Shown: piece by piece, positions 50,701-61,988 of the stretch | Numbering within the stretch: position 1 is the first letter of the stretch | How the letters are laid out: each line of letters starts with the position of its first letter | Source of the DNA: Thozetella sp. PMI_491 | Lineage: Eukaryota > Ascomycota > Sordariomycetes > Chaetosphaeriales > Chaetosphaeriaceae | Length of the DNA stretch: 64,000 nucleotides | Assembly (NCBI GenBank): GCA_021432635.1 | Contig: MU270045.1 | Span: 522,867 to 586,866, forward strand | Reading direction: 5' to 3' | Notes under the pieces: generated by a model | The model's database searches: none | What the model was told of the DNA's origin: nothing | The model's input: the letters and a program-made list of their open reading frames with translations, nothing else | Program-made: the position numbers and the translations under genes

Positions 50701-51386
50701 GAACAAACCTAGATACGTGTCTGCACGAGCATCAAGCCCAAGAGAGGTACAGATTTTGGTATGTAGGTACAATGCGATGAGGATTGCGTGCTGCTTCTAT
50801 ACCATATGGTGACTTTCTCCCCGGACCTTGGCGGGTGTCAACCTACGCGATCCAGAATCAGCCGCCGGAATATCCAGTCGCCCTACACTACGACGGCCTC
50901 CTGGAGCAGGACCGCAACTTCCCGTCTCCCATGGGAGGCATCCCACATCTTGACCGTCTCATTATCCGGTGGAGTTCTGAGGAGCCATGCTGAATACGAG
51001 AGTTACGGGCACATCACATGAGGGAGCAACATATTCCCTGCCCCTTTAGGTATTGCTCGACTGTGTCACATTTATTACCACAAACTACCAAGACTACGCA
51101 ACATGGGCATGGAGGAATACCCCCCCCCCCCGGGGCTTTCCCCTCTCCTGTCTTTGCCTTATCATTTCTGCCAAATTCTTCCTCAGTCCTTGCCAAATAT
51201 ACAACCGCTCGCATGTAGCCGGCACCACCGCAGATGTCCCTTGAGGAACCGACTGATACTTCCGGGCAGCGGCTAGCGTAGCACTTGGCAGGCCTTCCTC
51301 CGCGTCCCAGCCCTCCCCCTTCTCTCCTTGAGCCACAGACAAACATTGACCGAGCCCCGCCGCCAGAGGACACGCCAGCTTTCTGC
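47790..51386. other. 3.6 kb intergenic region, no gene supported
   Basis: It lies between the convergent YDR124W-like and tautomerase genes. Open frames up to about 200 codons here are Ser/Arg/Pro-rich or translate simple repeats. Simple sequence: (TG)12 at 49348-49371, G11 at 50469-50479 and a C tract starting at 51121. No RNA gene recognised. Confidence 0.5.
49348..49371. repeat. (TG)12 microsatellite
   Basis: Twelve perfect TG dinucleotides preceded by a C8/T4 tract, in intergenic DNA. Confidence 0.9.
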
Positions 51387-52023
51387 TCAAGCAGTCGGAA
51401 CGTTGCCGGCCTGTGTGTCCTCCCATGGCACGGCTTTATTTTCTTGAACCCACAGCTTGAAGGGCTCGCTGCCTACCTCAGGAGCACGCAGGCCCTGAAC
51501 ACGCCACATGTTCTTGGAGGTCTCATCGACATGGAACTCCCAGTCGTACCCTTTCCCCTGCAGTAACGGTGTGAGGTACTGGAGCAGGTACCGTCAGCCC
51601 ACCAGAAGTGCCTGCTTACGCCAAAACCTGTCAAGTATACTGTGTCGTCCTCTCTCGCAATCGTCTGGTCTCAGGCATCGAGTATCGATCAGGGGAATAA
51701 AAGCAGAGCGTCCTCACCTTCGTGACCCGGTCGGAAAAGGCGTCCTTTCTTGCCGTGTCATCACCCATATTAACGGCAATATTTTCTCCAACTAGGCGGA
51801 CAAAGGGGCGCGAGAGAAATGGGTCACCGCTGTCGGGAGCGGCCGCCTGGGCAACGCCTCCGATCCACGTGTCTTCTCCCGGAACGGCGTGGAAGTAGAC
51901 ATTTACGTAGAAGGCGGGGAGGCCCCTGTCAGTGTAGATGGAGGTGATGGCCTTGGCAAGGGCTCGTTTGGTAGCGTAGTTGTCAAAGGTGCTCGGAGGG
52001 TGGAAGACGTGCCACAGCGGCAT
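51387..52023 (-). CDS. tautomerase-superfamily enzyme (Tautomerase_3 type)
   Basis: Exons 52023-51718 and 51578-51387 give 165 residues. After removal of Met the N-terminus is proline (MPLWHVF), the catalytic amino acid of this superfamily (4-oxalocrotonate tautomerase, cis-3-chloroacrylic acid dehalogenase). Other blocks are AITSIYTDRGLPAFYVNVYF, DPFLSRPFVRLVGENIAVN and, in exon 2, GKGYDWEFHVDET and LWVQENK, which match the fungal putative oxalocrotonate-tautomerase family. Arginine residues suited to substrate carboxylate binding are present. Substrate is unknown. The start at 52023 places the catalytic proline at position 2. The intron is 139 nt (GTGAGG...CTCCAG). The exon 2 acceptor was chosen to keep the DRVTK-YLTPLL helix in phase; an acceptor further upstream cannot be ruled out. 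Confidence 0.85.
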
Positions 52024-52701
52024 GTTTGCAGGCGATTCAGGATTGGTTTTGGTTTTTTTTTTGGATCCTTTACTTGTCGGGTGTCTGCCTTGAGATAGAG
52101 TTCGATGTAGAACCCACAAGTAGGCCGCAGAGAGTCTTAAAGCGAGCAACTACGCAGCGGCTTCTCGTTGAGACCCAAGCTCTCGCTGTGTAAATCTTGG
52201 TCCACGCCGCCTCCTTGGTTCATGATCACTAATCCCATCGGCCCCAAGCCACCACCTCCCGCTAAGATTTTGGGTCTCCCATGTTAGGAAATAGCTAGTT
52301 GTAAAGCCGGCGGCAGATAGCTCAAGGGACTTCTGTCATCACGGCATTCGTTGGGTGGAGTTCCGAGACATGCTGCAGCACCAATGTCGCACGGGGGGCC
52401 TCAGCAGGTGGCAGGCAGGCTGTTGGCCGACGAGGAATCCACCACGCTTGTATGATTTGAATAACGGTCCTAGGTCCTAGCAGGTGGATTGCGAGGGTCC
52501 TTTTCTCAGCGGAGGCCCAGTAAGCGCCGCCTCTTCGAGATGAAGGAGATCAATAGCAGCCCGATGTCGAGAACAACGCATAAGCACATGCCATGACTGT
52601 CCGTCAGCATCCAGTAGCGTGAGAAAGGACGCACCGCAGCGCCCTCAGCTCGTTGAACTCTTTGTGTGTATAATTAGATTAAGTCGGGTATCATTAGAAG
52701 T
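52024..52701. promoter_or_regulatory. promoter of the tautomerase gene and 3' flank of BMT5
   Basis: Both flanking genes are on the - strand. The sequence near 52050-52060 has a T8-9 tract. No gene or clear motif seen. Confidence 0.5.
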
Positions 52702-53586
52702 CTAATCATCGCTCCCAGAAGAATCCCCGTCCTCAGGCCGTTTCCTCTTTCCCGAGGCCGGGACGGGCTTTGGCACGTCGTCCTTCCTCACGAACACATA
52801 ACTCCTGGCCAGCCGATCCTCGCCCTTCCACCCGCCGCCCACATCGCCCTGCTTGTTCCGGACGACCCCTAGGGTGCGGGCGTGGTGGTAGCCCGGGTAT
52901 GCGGTGGCCTGGAACCTGAAGCTCCGCTCGACTGCGAGACCCGAGTGACGTCCCAGGTCCCGAATGTTCCACAGCGTGTAGGGCTCGCCTTCGAACAGGG
53001 TGACGATGATGCTCCCACCCGGCGACAGCGAGGGCATCGCGCGCTTGAAGAAATCTACTAGGAGCTCCTGATTGTAGCGCACCTGACGGTTGACGTCGGT
53101 GCTTTTCCCTCCGACATGGGGAAAGTTGAAGATGATGCGGTCCATCAGGCCTGCGGGTTCCTTGCCCTTGCGTGTGAACGGGGCCATCTTGCGGGCATCG
53201 ACTCCGTATAGGACACGGCAGCCCTCGGCCTCGACCTTGGCCACGTTTTCCACAGCGTGGGGGTACTTCTCGGTAAGCTCGCCCAGGTTCTTCTCGAGCA
53301 CCGTCGCTGTGATACTCTCGCAGCCGTGGTGTTCTACGAGGGAGGCGGCGAAGCTGAGGTCGCCCTCGCCCACAAGCAGGATGCTCTCCTCGGGTGCGAA
53401 GGGGATGACTGGTTCCTGGTGCTGGGAGCCGGTATGCGGCGGTAGCTTCTTGTTCGGCGCAGGCGTCCTGGCGGACGATGGCCCCGGGGCCGAGGAAGTT
53501 TTCTTCATTTTTTTGGCCGGCGGGGCGCCCGCTTTGTGCCTCGTTGCGCTCTGGAAATGCTGCTGAAACCGTCTCTTCTTTCCCAT
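52702..53586 (-). CDS. BMT5: 25S rRNA (uridine-N3)-methyltransferase Bmt5
   Basis: A single exon from ATG 53586 encodes 294 residues. Bmt5 methylates N3 of a 25S rRNA uridine (U2634 in yeast) in the nucleolus. The N-terminus is basic (MGKKRRFQQHF, then KKMKK), suiting nucleolar location. The Rossmann-like domain begins ILLVGEGDLSFA, the SAM-binding GEGDLS motif of the DUF2431 family at 73-78. FNFPHVGGKSTDVNRQVRYNQ follows at about 153-173 and GGSIIVTLFEGEPYTLWNI at about 190-208. TAYPGYHHARTLG is the conserved C-terminal block. The tail is Lys/Arg then acidic Ser/Asp. An in-frame ATG 23 codons upstream would add a Ser/Arg-rich extension; the family N-terminus favours 53586. A 400-codon frame on the same strand but another phase overlaps it and is rejected. 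Confidence 0.93.
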   Translation of the reverse strand: MGKKRRFQQHFQSATRHKAGAPPAKKMKKTSSAPGPSSARTPAPNKKLPPHTGSQHQEPVIPFAPEESILLVGEGDLSFAASLVEHHGCESITATVLEKNLGELTEKYPHAVENVAKVEAEGCRVLYGVDARKMAPFTRKGKEPAGLMDRIIFNFPHVGGKSTDVNRQVRYNQELLVDFFKRAMPSLSPGGSIIVTLFEGEPYTLWNIRDLGRHSGLAVERSFRFQATAYPGYHHARTLGVVRNKQGDVGGGWKGEDRLARSYVFVRKDDVPKPVPASGKRKRPEDGDSSGSDD

Positions 53587-54614
53587 GGCTACGGAAGAGG
53601 CGCCGCGACGCAGAGGACTGCTCGCGCGGCACGGGGGGTGGGAACGATGGCGCACACGTGAGACTGGCGACGAGTCGAAAGATTCCGGACGCCGGCCCTC
53701 GCGCAGCAGGTCCGGAGTTGCCCTGCTTTAGGCTTCGGCCCGCTCTTTTTCGCAGTCGCGACCCCAGCTTAGGTAAGAATGGGTCGGGGCCCACAGAGCA
53801 GCCCCTTCGGACGTTTTGCAAGGGTCGACCCACATGCGCACATGCGGCCCCACCCAGAATCGGCCCCGGGCCAAGCGCCGGGTGTGTCCGTAAATGGTGT
53901 ATTTGTTGGCGCGTGGCCACTGCTACTACTACCATACTACTACTACGACTACTACTACTATTCCAAGCAGCACGCTTCTGGAGCTCAAGGGCTTCTTCTA
54001 GGAAAGACGGGCGGCAATGGCGGTTGTTGGCCTAGAACCTCCGGCAGGCTATACCCCCGTCCTCTCTTTGTTTCTCGTCGATACTTGCCTTCGAATTCTT
54101 TTCAGCTGCTCTTTCGAAACAAAAGACTGAGGCCCGACCAAGGAGTGTGCAACACCATTCAAGCCCGGTTGCTTCTTGGTTCTGGTCGTTCCTGCCCATG
54201 TTTTTCGGCAATGGATTAGGGCACAGGTGGATAGAGCCATTTTCGCATTCAAGGAAAACTTTCTTAGCTTACGTAGACACTTTTTTATAGGCACCAAATG
54301 CCTTTTCACAACTTAATATAACAAGTGTGGTAAGGCAGATACATCACGGTCTCTCACTACATCTGGTTTGTTTCTAATAATCCTTACACATGTTTGATGC
54401 CCTAGGCCACCTGCTCCATGCTTCTGCTCCTATGTTGCCATCCTTAAGGAAAATAAATAATAACAAAGAAAGGCGAAAAACAAGAGAAAATTATTCATAC
54501 AGGACCCCCCCCCCCCGTGTCTGTATGCCCCTTGCCCTCGGGCGAATATTCTCAGACAACATGTTGCTTCCGCCACGTGCAATTCTCCAACTCTCACCAC
54601 GTCGCTATTGGAAT
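53587..54614. other. 1 kb intergenic region with TAC triplet repeat
   Basis: It holds the BMT5 promoter and the 3' flank of the polyproline gene. A TAC/ACT triplet repeat lies at about 53921-53961. From about 54230 to 54480 the DNA is notably AT-rich compared with the rest of the window, typical of a fungal 3' end. A C9 tract lies near 54505-54515. Confidence 0.5.
53921..53961. repeat. interrupted TAC triplet repeat
   Basis: About twelve TAC/CTA units with two interruptions (CCATAC and GAC) upstream of BMT5. Confidence 0.85.
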
Positions 54615-57600
54615 CTACATGGTCTTCTCGGTGCCGTCCTCGTTCACCTGCTTCAGCGGCACGCGCGGCTTCTTGAGGTTCTGATGGGTCCAACCTCGTA
54701 TGGTAGTCGGCCCATGGCTAGGTGGTGCCTCAGGCGCGGTGGTGTCCTTCAGCTGCTCGCGGTAGTCCCACGAGATGGTCTTAAGCCCATGCCCATTGTT
54801 GGGCTGCCCAACGCGGTGCGGGGGAACGGGGGCTGGCATGAGCTCCCGGTACTTTCCGGCCGACGTGGGTGTCGTGGCTGAGAAGGATCCCCCACGAGAG
54901 CGAGGACGTGGCGGCTGAGAGCCCGAGGATGGTGGTGGCAGAGGTGGAAGGCCCTGACCGGGCGGGAGTGGGAGCGGTCCGCTGCCGGCGTAGTATGGTG
55001 GCGGCGGCGACAGCTGTGGATGGTAGGGCGAGTCCGACGGTGCTCCCGTCTGTATCGGGGGCGGTGGTGGAGGCGGCGGCGGCGGCGGCGGCAAGCCCAA
55101 GACACCTACCTCCTGGGGGGAGTACCCGCGGTGGTACGTGGTCCGCGGCGGCGGTGGCGGCGGCGGCGGGTAGTAGCTGCCCGCACCGCTCATCACGAGA
55201 CCTGGCTGCTGGTGAGCCGGCGCTGCTGGCTCCTGTGCTCCTTCGCCCAGCACGCTCCGCACAGGCCGCAGAGCGGGAAGGCTGTTGGTGCCCGTCGTGT
55301 TGGTGAATGGCGTCCGGCCAGTCGCTGTAGATCCTGAAGGTGTGCTAAAATCGGACGCTGCCTGGCCCTGGCTGTATTCGGACATCCTTGGGTTGAGAGC
55401 TGTGCGCAAAAAGTCATTCGCCATGGCCGAGCTCGAAGGGCGCGGCGCCAGTGGCCCTCCTTGTTGAGGACTAGGCTGCGGCTGTGGCTCGAGCGGGTGC
55501 CCGTAGCTAGACGAAGAGGGCGGCGGGGGAGGAGGCGGCGGCGGAGGTGGCGGATACGCGCCTCCGAGGGCGGGGTCAATAGGCTGGTACTGGGTTGGTG
55601 GTGGTGCCTCTTGCTGTCCGTATGTAGACGGATGCGGATACTCTCTCGGCGGAGGCGGAGGGGGCGGCGGGGGCGGATAGTCGGACGTGTACCCTATGGA
55701 GTGGTCCAGGATGGAATGCTCCGGTACGCCGGATGGCGGCGGTTCGTGCTCGTCGTGGGGTCCCGTGTAGTGTTGTGGTCTTGCTAGAGTTCCTAATGGA
55801 TAAACCCCTGATGGCTCTCGCTGGTGGTAACTAGGGAGATGACTGCCTTCCGAGGGGAGCTGGGTCCGTATTTGAGGTTCTGGCTGAGTGTTGCCTATCG
55901 GGGGCTCCGGGTGCCGGCCCGGTCGGGTGGCCTCGCGGATCTCTACGTGCATGTGGTGCAGGGGCTCGACAACGGGGGCGGGCGCCATGTTGATCGGAGC
56001 CGGAGGGTAGATATTCTGCCTCTCTGTCGCAGCCGTCTCGGCTAGGACGTCGAGTGCGCTGAAGTCGACCGTGGACGCCGCGGCGTTGCGGGGGACGGGA
56101 GCGGGCAACGGGGTGGCCGGGGGGATGGGCGGCGTACTCTCTGTAAAGACGTCTCGGATTGCATCGTACGGTCGCGAGGCCTGCTTGCGCTCAGTGGTGG
56201 GGGATAGAGAGAGGCGAGGCTCCTCCTCTGGTCTGCTGACTGTCGACAACGCGTTGAGCAGAGTGCCGACGTTGCTCGAGAATAGCTGGTGGTCTTGGTA
56301 GCTGGAGTCGGCTGACTCTTCCTCGCCAGCATCAGCCTCTCGCGCGGCCAAGTCCTCAAGCAGCGTGTCGTCTCCGCCCTCGCCGGCGTCCTCGGCCTGG
56401 TATGAAGGAGGCTGATAATCCGGGTCCATGTGCATATCGAGAAGGACCTTGAGTCGGTAATCTTCTCTCTCCGCCTCGGTAGGCTCGACATCCTTAGGGT
56501 CGATGTCGGTCGCATCGCAGAGGTCTTTTACCAGCTGTATGATGTGCGATTTCCTCTGATGCTGCCACAACTTTCGTCGGCTGAGTTTTGGCACCCATGC
56601 TCGCGATGTGGTGTACTGCTCTCCGTTTGGTCCTTGGAAGATCAGAGGCGCGTGCTCTATCGTCTCGGTCCGCGTCGTGTCCTGGGCCATCTCCTTATAA
56701 TAGTCTTCACTGTCACGAGGGCTGTGGTTCGTCGACGTTGGGAGTGCGATACCATACAAGGGGTGAAGTCCGTACTTCTTGACGATCTCTTGGTCGAAAT
56801 CTTCCTCGGTTTGCTCGGTCGAGTCGTAGGTGATGACCCGCCTGTCGAGGAAGAAAAAGTTACTGTTAGGTTTGTCCGTGTATTTTCCGCGAAACCGTTT
56901 GGTGTTCTTCCGCGCAGCCGTCCACTTGTTGGTGGAATCGCGGAAGCCAATCTCGTGGTCGTTCCACTCGAAGATGGTGGGTGCCATAATGCGGTTGTTG
57001 GGGACCGGATCGGCTCGATTCGGCTTCTTGACGATCAGCCGGAAGCCAAACTCGTCGGGCTCTCCCGCCGCCCGTGGCATCATGATGTCGTCTTCGTCCT
57101 CAGGGGTCGCCGTGCCATCTTCTGGGGAAGGGCCTTCAGGCCCCTGGGCATCATCGTCCTCCTCTTCCTCCATGGCTTCGACAGCGGCTAGGAGACCGCC
57201 GCCATGGCGGGGGATCTTGGCACCTGGGGCTGGGCCCTCTTCCTGGCCGCCCTTTGAGGTCTTCAAGGCTGGCTCGCCCTCAGGCTGGGCGGCGGCCTTT
57301 CTCTTCTTGGGCGACGGAGGCTGGTACGCCTTATTTATGAGTTGGGTGAGCGGGACTCCCGAGAAGGGTATCTCGAGGCCGTCTCGGATCACTACGTGAG
57401 CGCCTTCTTGGTCGTCCACCTGCTCCTGGGAGAGTGCCACAGGAGCACGTGCTCCAGGCTGCTCGAGGAACTATCCGGTACGTGTTAGTCACGTGCATAG
57501 AGGCAGCAGAGCGAGAAGGAGGGGAAGGAGGGAGAGACAGGATGCTTGTACTTACTTCGTACGGTAGGTTGTTCTGAAGCGCATGCTCAATAAGATTGAG

Positions 57601-58080
57601 CTGGTTCTCGATCTGATCCCGCTGCTGCTCGCAGGCTTCTTCGTTCAGGATCCGGTAGGCTTGCTCTGCCTTCTCGATGGCGGCATCGGCATGCGTTTGG
57701 GCGGCGGCCAGCTTCAAGGCTAGCCCGAGGTCGGTCTTCTTCACCTGATCCTCGTGGCGGGCATGAAGAAAAGCCTGGATCTCTTGATTTTCGAGGGATT
57801 CCTCGATAGCCCGAGGGCTGTCCTTCGCTAGGACGAGGGCACGGTCCGCCAGCTCGTTGAAGGCTGGCTTGAAGAGGCGCCAGGCAACGCCTAGGGCGGG
57901 CTTTATGTCCCCGGCGACGCGATCATAGATTGCTGCCAGCCGAGAGTTGGCGAGCTTAGGGCGCCGGCCCCGACCAGGGGCCTGGAGCGCGGGCTTGGTA
58001 ATCTTGCCTTTGCCCTTTAAACCTCCACGCGGACCGCGTCTGCCCCTGAAGGGCCGCGGCGTGAATGTCTCGTCGGACAT
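54615..58080 (-). CDS. large fungal polyproline protein of unknown function
   Basis: Exons 58080-57556 and 57470-54615 give 1126 residues. I do not recognise a characterised family. The N-terminal about 170 residues start with an Arg/Gly-rich RGRRGPRGG segment and then form long amphipathic helices (IKPALGVAWRLFKPAFNELA to LIEHALQNNLPYE). A middle domain, about 300-500, has the well-ordered block GFRLIVKKPNRADPVPNNRI, then PTIFEWNDHEIGFRDSTN, RFRGKYTDKPNSNFFFLDR and KKYGLHPLYGIALP, which looks conserved and folded. The IGFRDS element recalls Rsc7-type chromatin subunits, a weak hint only. The C-terminal half is disordered, with at least four tracts of 8-12 prolines that would bind profilin, SH3 or WW domains. 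The join at GTAAGT...GGATAG keeps phase. A conserved nuclear scaffold is my best guess. Confidence 0.82.
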
Positions 58081-58090
58081 GGTGACGGTC

Positions 58091-58524
58091 TGTCCGCGAG
58101 CGTCAGAAAGAGGAAAGACTGGGCATCAGGGATGACAAAGATAATAAAGATGGGGAATGGGATGGAAAGGAAGCCAGCACGAAGGCCTGCTACAGGACGG
58201 GTGGTGCGAAGTCGAGGGTGGAATGACGGAGATTTTTTTTTTCATCCCCGGCGTGAGAGCGGGCAAGAGGGGGATAAGGGAAAAGAAGGTGGACGGGCGA
58301 GGCGGCTCTAGAGCGTGAAAGAGATGACTTTTGCTAGAAGGAGAAGAGGAAAGGGGGGAGTGAGTGAGGAGAGATGGCAAGTGATGAGAGAAAGGTCTGC
58401 TGGATGAGATTTAGACGAGGTAAGGCAAGCTGGCGCATGAAAACAGAGTGCGACGGCTGCAAGCCGTTCCAGCGCGCACCTCGCGGGGCAGGGGGCGACG
58501 AAAAGACTCGAATCAGATACTTAC
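58091..58524 (-). other. probable 5'-leader intron of the polyproline gene
   Basis: A GTAAGTATCTG donor begins at 58524 and a CTGACGC branch site plus GGACAG acceptor ends at 58091, ten bases before the ATG at 58080. The upstream exon is open for about 65 codons but joins out of frame with the start codon, so this would be an untranslated-leader intron of 434 nt. Confidence 0.5.
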
Positions 58525-60498
58525 CATTGAGCAGAACGCTTGCCCGGCCGTCCGCCTGCTGTTGAGGCGGTTGTTGGGGCGTCGTGGTGAGAACAATAGG
58601 ATCATAATCCGAATAATAGACACACGCTTCGTCCTGATTTTGCTCTAATACAGAGTGGAGCCGGCCGCACCCTCCAGATCGCCGCCCCCGGTACCTCCGT
58701 ACCCAGACCGGTGGGGAAGGGGACCAGGTCACGCGCCAATCATATCATACCAAAGCACCAAAGCTGGCAAATCAGAGGTGGAAAAGTACACCAGCTGAGA
58801 CCGGGTTCAAGCATCCAACCGACACAGAGAATTCGAAAGCAGCCAGCACAGCGCTTGCCCCAATAACACAATAACACGGGCTGAAAAAGGCCAGCGCCGC
58901 CCCCCCCTTCTCCCAGGGTAATCATGCGTCAGCCTGACAGTCAGTCCCGGCCGCGTCTGCGAGGCCGACCGGCGTGTAGCTGTCAAGGTCAGGATCAATC
59001 TGGCCAAAGATGCTCAAATCCAAGTACCGCGAGCTCAGCCTGCGCCCAGCCTGCGACCGTCACAGAACAGGCCCGCATCTACGGCTCGTAGCGTTACATA
59101 TTGTAGTACTGTACGTACGGATTTACAGTACAGCCCAAATTGTCCGACCCGTCACTCGCTCCCTTCCCCCCCTCTCCCCTTCCCTTCCTGGGGGTCGGGG
59201 ACTGAACGGCTCATGGTCGGATCTTCTCTCTCCTTTCTCAAACCCCTTCCCCCTCCCCCCGAAAAAAAAGACAGGCGTGCGTATGTATTCCGTACCTTTC
59301 TTTCGTAAATCCAGTCGTCGTACCGGCATATCCTCCCAAGCAGGTGTCTTATGTAAACGTGTAATGGGGCTGCTACCGATTGCATCTGTACGTACCGACC
59401 AACAGTAGGCTCCAATGCGGCGCCATCGCCCCCTCCCGCACGCCCGCGGCCCCTTCTTCTCGAGGCTTCCAACACCAGGGCGTCAGCGTTCGCGTAGGGC
59501 TTTCACCCAAGCTAGGTACCTACCCGAGGTCATGTACGATACATTGTACACAGACCCAAGAGTCTTTCCCCGCCCCGAGGCCCAAAGCTCGGCGGGGAGA
59601 GGAGACAAGAAGACATCGTTGTCTCCTTTGGCGTGTTAGTGCTCGGTCGGAGCCGTCGGCATCCTGATACGTTTTGTCGCTTGCCACCCACCCCATCGTT
59701 TCCCACTGTGACTTGGATCCTGGGCCGCGAATCCCGGCTGCTTTAATCGCATGATGGGGCGGCCCCGACAGCCTCGTTTTTAGCCTCTGCTTCTTGCCTT
59801 TTTGTTTTTGTTTTTCCTCCTCCCCCCTTCCGACCTGGCTGGATCACACTTTAGGTTATGGGGGAAGCCTGGCTGGCTACCCATGTTTCACGGCTGTATT
59901 GGACACGAAAGGGCTATTTGGGCGAGCGCATGCTTCGGGTTAATGCTGGTTAGGTCACGTTGACGACAACACTGGGAATATACTCTCACTCTCTCTCTCG
60001 TCTGTGCCAAGTGGCTGAGATGACAGACGGTATCAACCTCGTCGTTCTTTCCACTTCCGCCCTTGCTCTAGAGAGCTTATCCGTATCGTTCGGCGATGAA
60101 ATTGACTGCGACTACCGAGCCCGAGGAAGGGGAGGCGGGAATGACTCGTATTCGAGACAGTCACTCTGTCCCTATTGCAATGTGAAATCGTCAAGGGAAT
60201 CTATCAAGAAAGCCTGGCAGATAATGGTTGGAGATAGAAAGCCATCTCGAGCTGCATACTGCCATCGAGAAGATGTTCTTCTTTCTTTCATTGCACCTCT
60301 AGATCCGCCTTATTTTTGTCTAGATGGCCTCATGTTGTTCTCCCGGCTAGCGACGGAAATACCTCTCTTCCTGCCGAAATGAACCGACCCGATGTCACTA
60401 TCGTACAAGTATGATCCTCTTGAGGGCGAGGAGGAACCCCCATCCCTCCCCCTCCTTTCTTCCAGCGTCTGACTTTGCTCTCGCTCACTCACGCTCCA
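58525..60498. other. 2 kb intergenic region left of AOS1
   Basis: It contains the leader exon and promoter of the polyproline gene on the left and the 3' flank of AOS1 on the right. TACAGTAC-type motifs cluster at about 59104-59133 (GTACTGTACGTACG, then TTACAGTAC). A 140-codon + strand frame (59960-60382) has no recognisable domain. No RNA gene seen. Confidence 0.5.
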
Positions 60499-61988
60499 TC
60501 ACTGCGGTGGGGGCGGCGGCATCATGGGATCGATGTTTGGGAGCACGGGAAGTTGTGATAGGTCGATCTGGGTCATATCAACCGGCGGGAGGATACCGAC
60601 CGGCATCATGACAGCCTCGACGTTGCTCAAGATGTCCGGCCCGGGCACGCCGTTAGCAGGGAGTTCGCTGACCGAGGCAGACACCTTGAGCTGGTTGGAG
60701 CCGAGCTCGCCCTCGGGGTGCAACGGATACATGCTCGCCTCCATCGTGTTGCCATCGAAGATGACAAAATTCTGGATGGGCTGCAGGTTCTGGCCGAGCA
60801 CGCCGATGACGTCCTGGGCGAGCTGACCCCCCAGCACGGCCGTAACGGGCGCAATCTCGCAGCCAATATTCTGCATGAAGCCACGGAGAAATTCGCTATT
60901 GAGCGTCTCGCTTGGCAGGCCTAATGCCTTGTGCTTGTCGCCGCAAAGGATGGTAAACTGGGCGAGCTCGCTACGGACGAGCGTGTTTGGCGGCCGTCCG
61001 TAGAGCTGGGTATATTCCCACAAGGCTCGGAGGCACGAGAGGGCCGGGGTGACGGCCTTACGCCGGCGCGGCGACTTGATGATCTCGTCGGGCAGTGCGG
61101 ACGTATCCGAAGACAGAAACCAAGTGCTGTACAGCTCGCGTTTCGTCACGAGCTCCTGGGTCGCATCGCCATTCTTGGGATCCACAGCCACCACAGAGCG
61201 CGTATTCGACTCCTTGCCAATAGGTGTGGCCACGTTAGATTTGGCACGCTCTATGACGTAGTCGTGCTCAACTAGGTCGGCGAAGATGAAACCAAACAGA
61301 CCGTGAGAGCCGGCGGCGTAGAAAGCACGCTTGTTGAGCCGCGTGGCCGTGTTGATGATGTTAAGCGCCACCGGGTCGAGGTCGGTGGCGATGACGATAT
61401 CGAAGCCGGCAAAGTACGAGGCGCTTTTGTTCCGGATGTTGTCCGTGTCTACGTGCACCTTGACGCGTGGGTTGAGCTTGCGAATGGCGGTGCTTGCTGC
61501 CTCTGCCCGGTTCATGCCGAGGTGGCCCTGCTCAGCAGACAGGAAGAACTGGGTGCCCAGGTCGACCTCGGTCACGAACTCGTGGTCCACGACGGTGAGC
61601 GAGCCAATGCCGGCCAGTACGAGATTCTTAGCAACCTCGTTGGCAAGGCCCTTCATGGTGATCAGCAGGATGCTGGCATTGCGGATCTTCTCCTGTGCCT
61701 TCACCCCCCAGAGGCGGATCTGCCGGTCGTACAAAGCGATTTCATCTGAAGGCGTGTCAGTCCACATAGTTGCCGTTGGCGGTGGACCAAGGTCGGGTCA
61801 GGGGGAAACTTGCCGGCGCTGATGCCGCTTCCATCGCCGCCCGGCGCTTGTACCTCGGCCTGGGCTTTACCGTTTGTTTCGACGACGGCAGAAGCGCCGA
61901 CAGCAGTTGTAGGGGTGGGTGCCATGGCCTGCACCGCTGCTAGGTTCGTGATGGCGACAGCAGGAGTATCGACCGCCGGTGGATCCAT
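60499..61988 (-). CDS. AOS1: SUMO-activating enzyme subunit Aos1 (SAE1)
   Basis: Exons 61988-61814 and 61745-60499 give 473 residues. Aos1 pairs with Uba2 to form the SUMO E1, which adenylates SUMO and passes it to Ubc9 in the nucleus. The adenylation fold starts with DEIALYDRQIRLWGVKAQEK, followed by the nucleotide-binding helix region, VDHEFVTEVDLGTQFFL and LNPRVKVHVDT. The C-terminal part has GGQLAQDVIGVLGQ and FVIFDGNTM, as in Aos1/SAE1. No catalytic cysteine domain is present, as expected for this half of the enzyme. The N-terminal 58 residues, Ala/Val/Thr-rich, and the Pro-rich tail ending in five prolines and Gln are extensions over yeast Aos1. The 68-nt intron has a G|GCAAGT donor (GC-AG class); no GT donor nearby keeps the frame. 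Confidence 0.93.
61746..61813 (-). other. GC-AG intron of AOS1
   Basis: The donor reads G|GCAAGTTT, a textbook minor-class GC donor, and the acceptor is CTTCAG. Splicing here joins G to AT to make the Asp codon that opens the conserved DEIALYDRQ block. The only nearby GT (two bases downstream of the GGC codon) would give a stop. Confidence 0.8.

Noticed and set aside
52733-53935. 400-codon open frame on the - strand overlapping BMT5 in another phase
   Set aside because: Its product is Arg/Pro/Gly-rich with no domain, while the overlapping BMT5 frame has a full methyltransferase motif set. It is a shadow of GC-rich codon use.
58334-58732. 132-codon - strand frame upstream of the polyproline gene
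   Set aside because: A strong donor interrupts it and the following exon is out of frame, so it is best read as leader sequence.
58795-58825. GGGTTCAAGCATCC-like sequence reminiscent of a tRNA T-arm
   Set aside because: No matching acceptor stem, D-arm or anticodon arm could be built around it.
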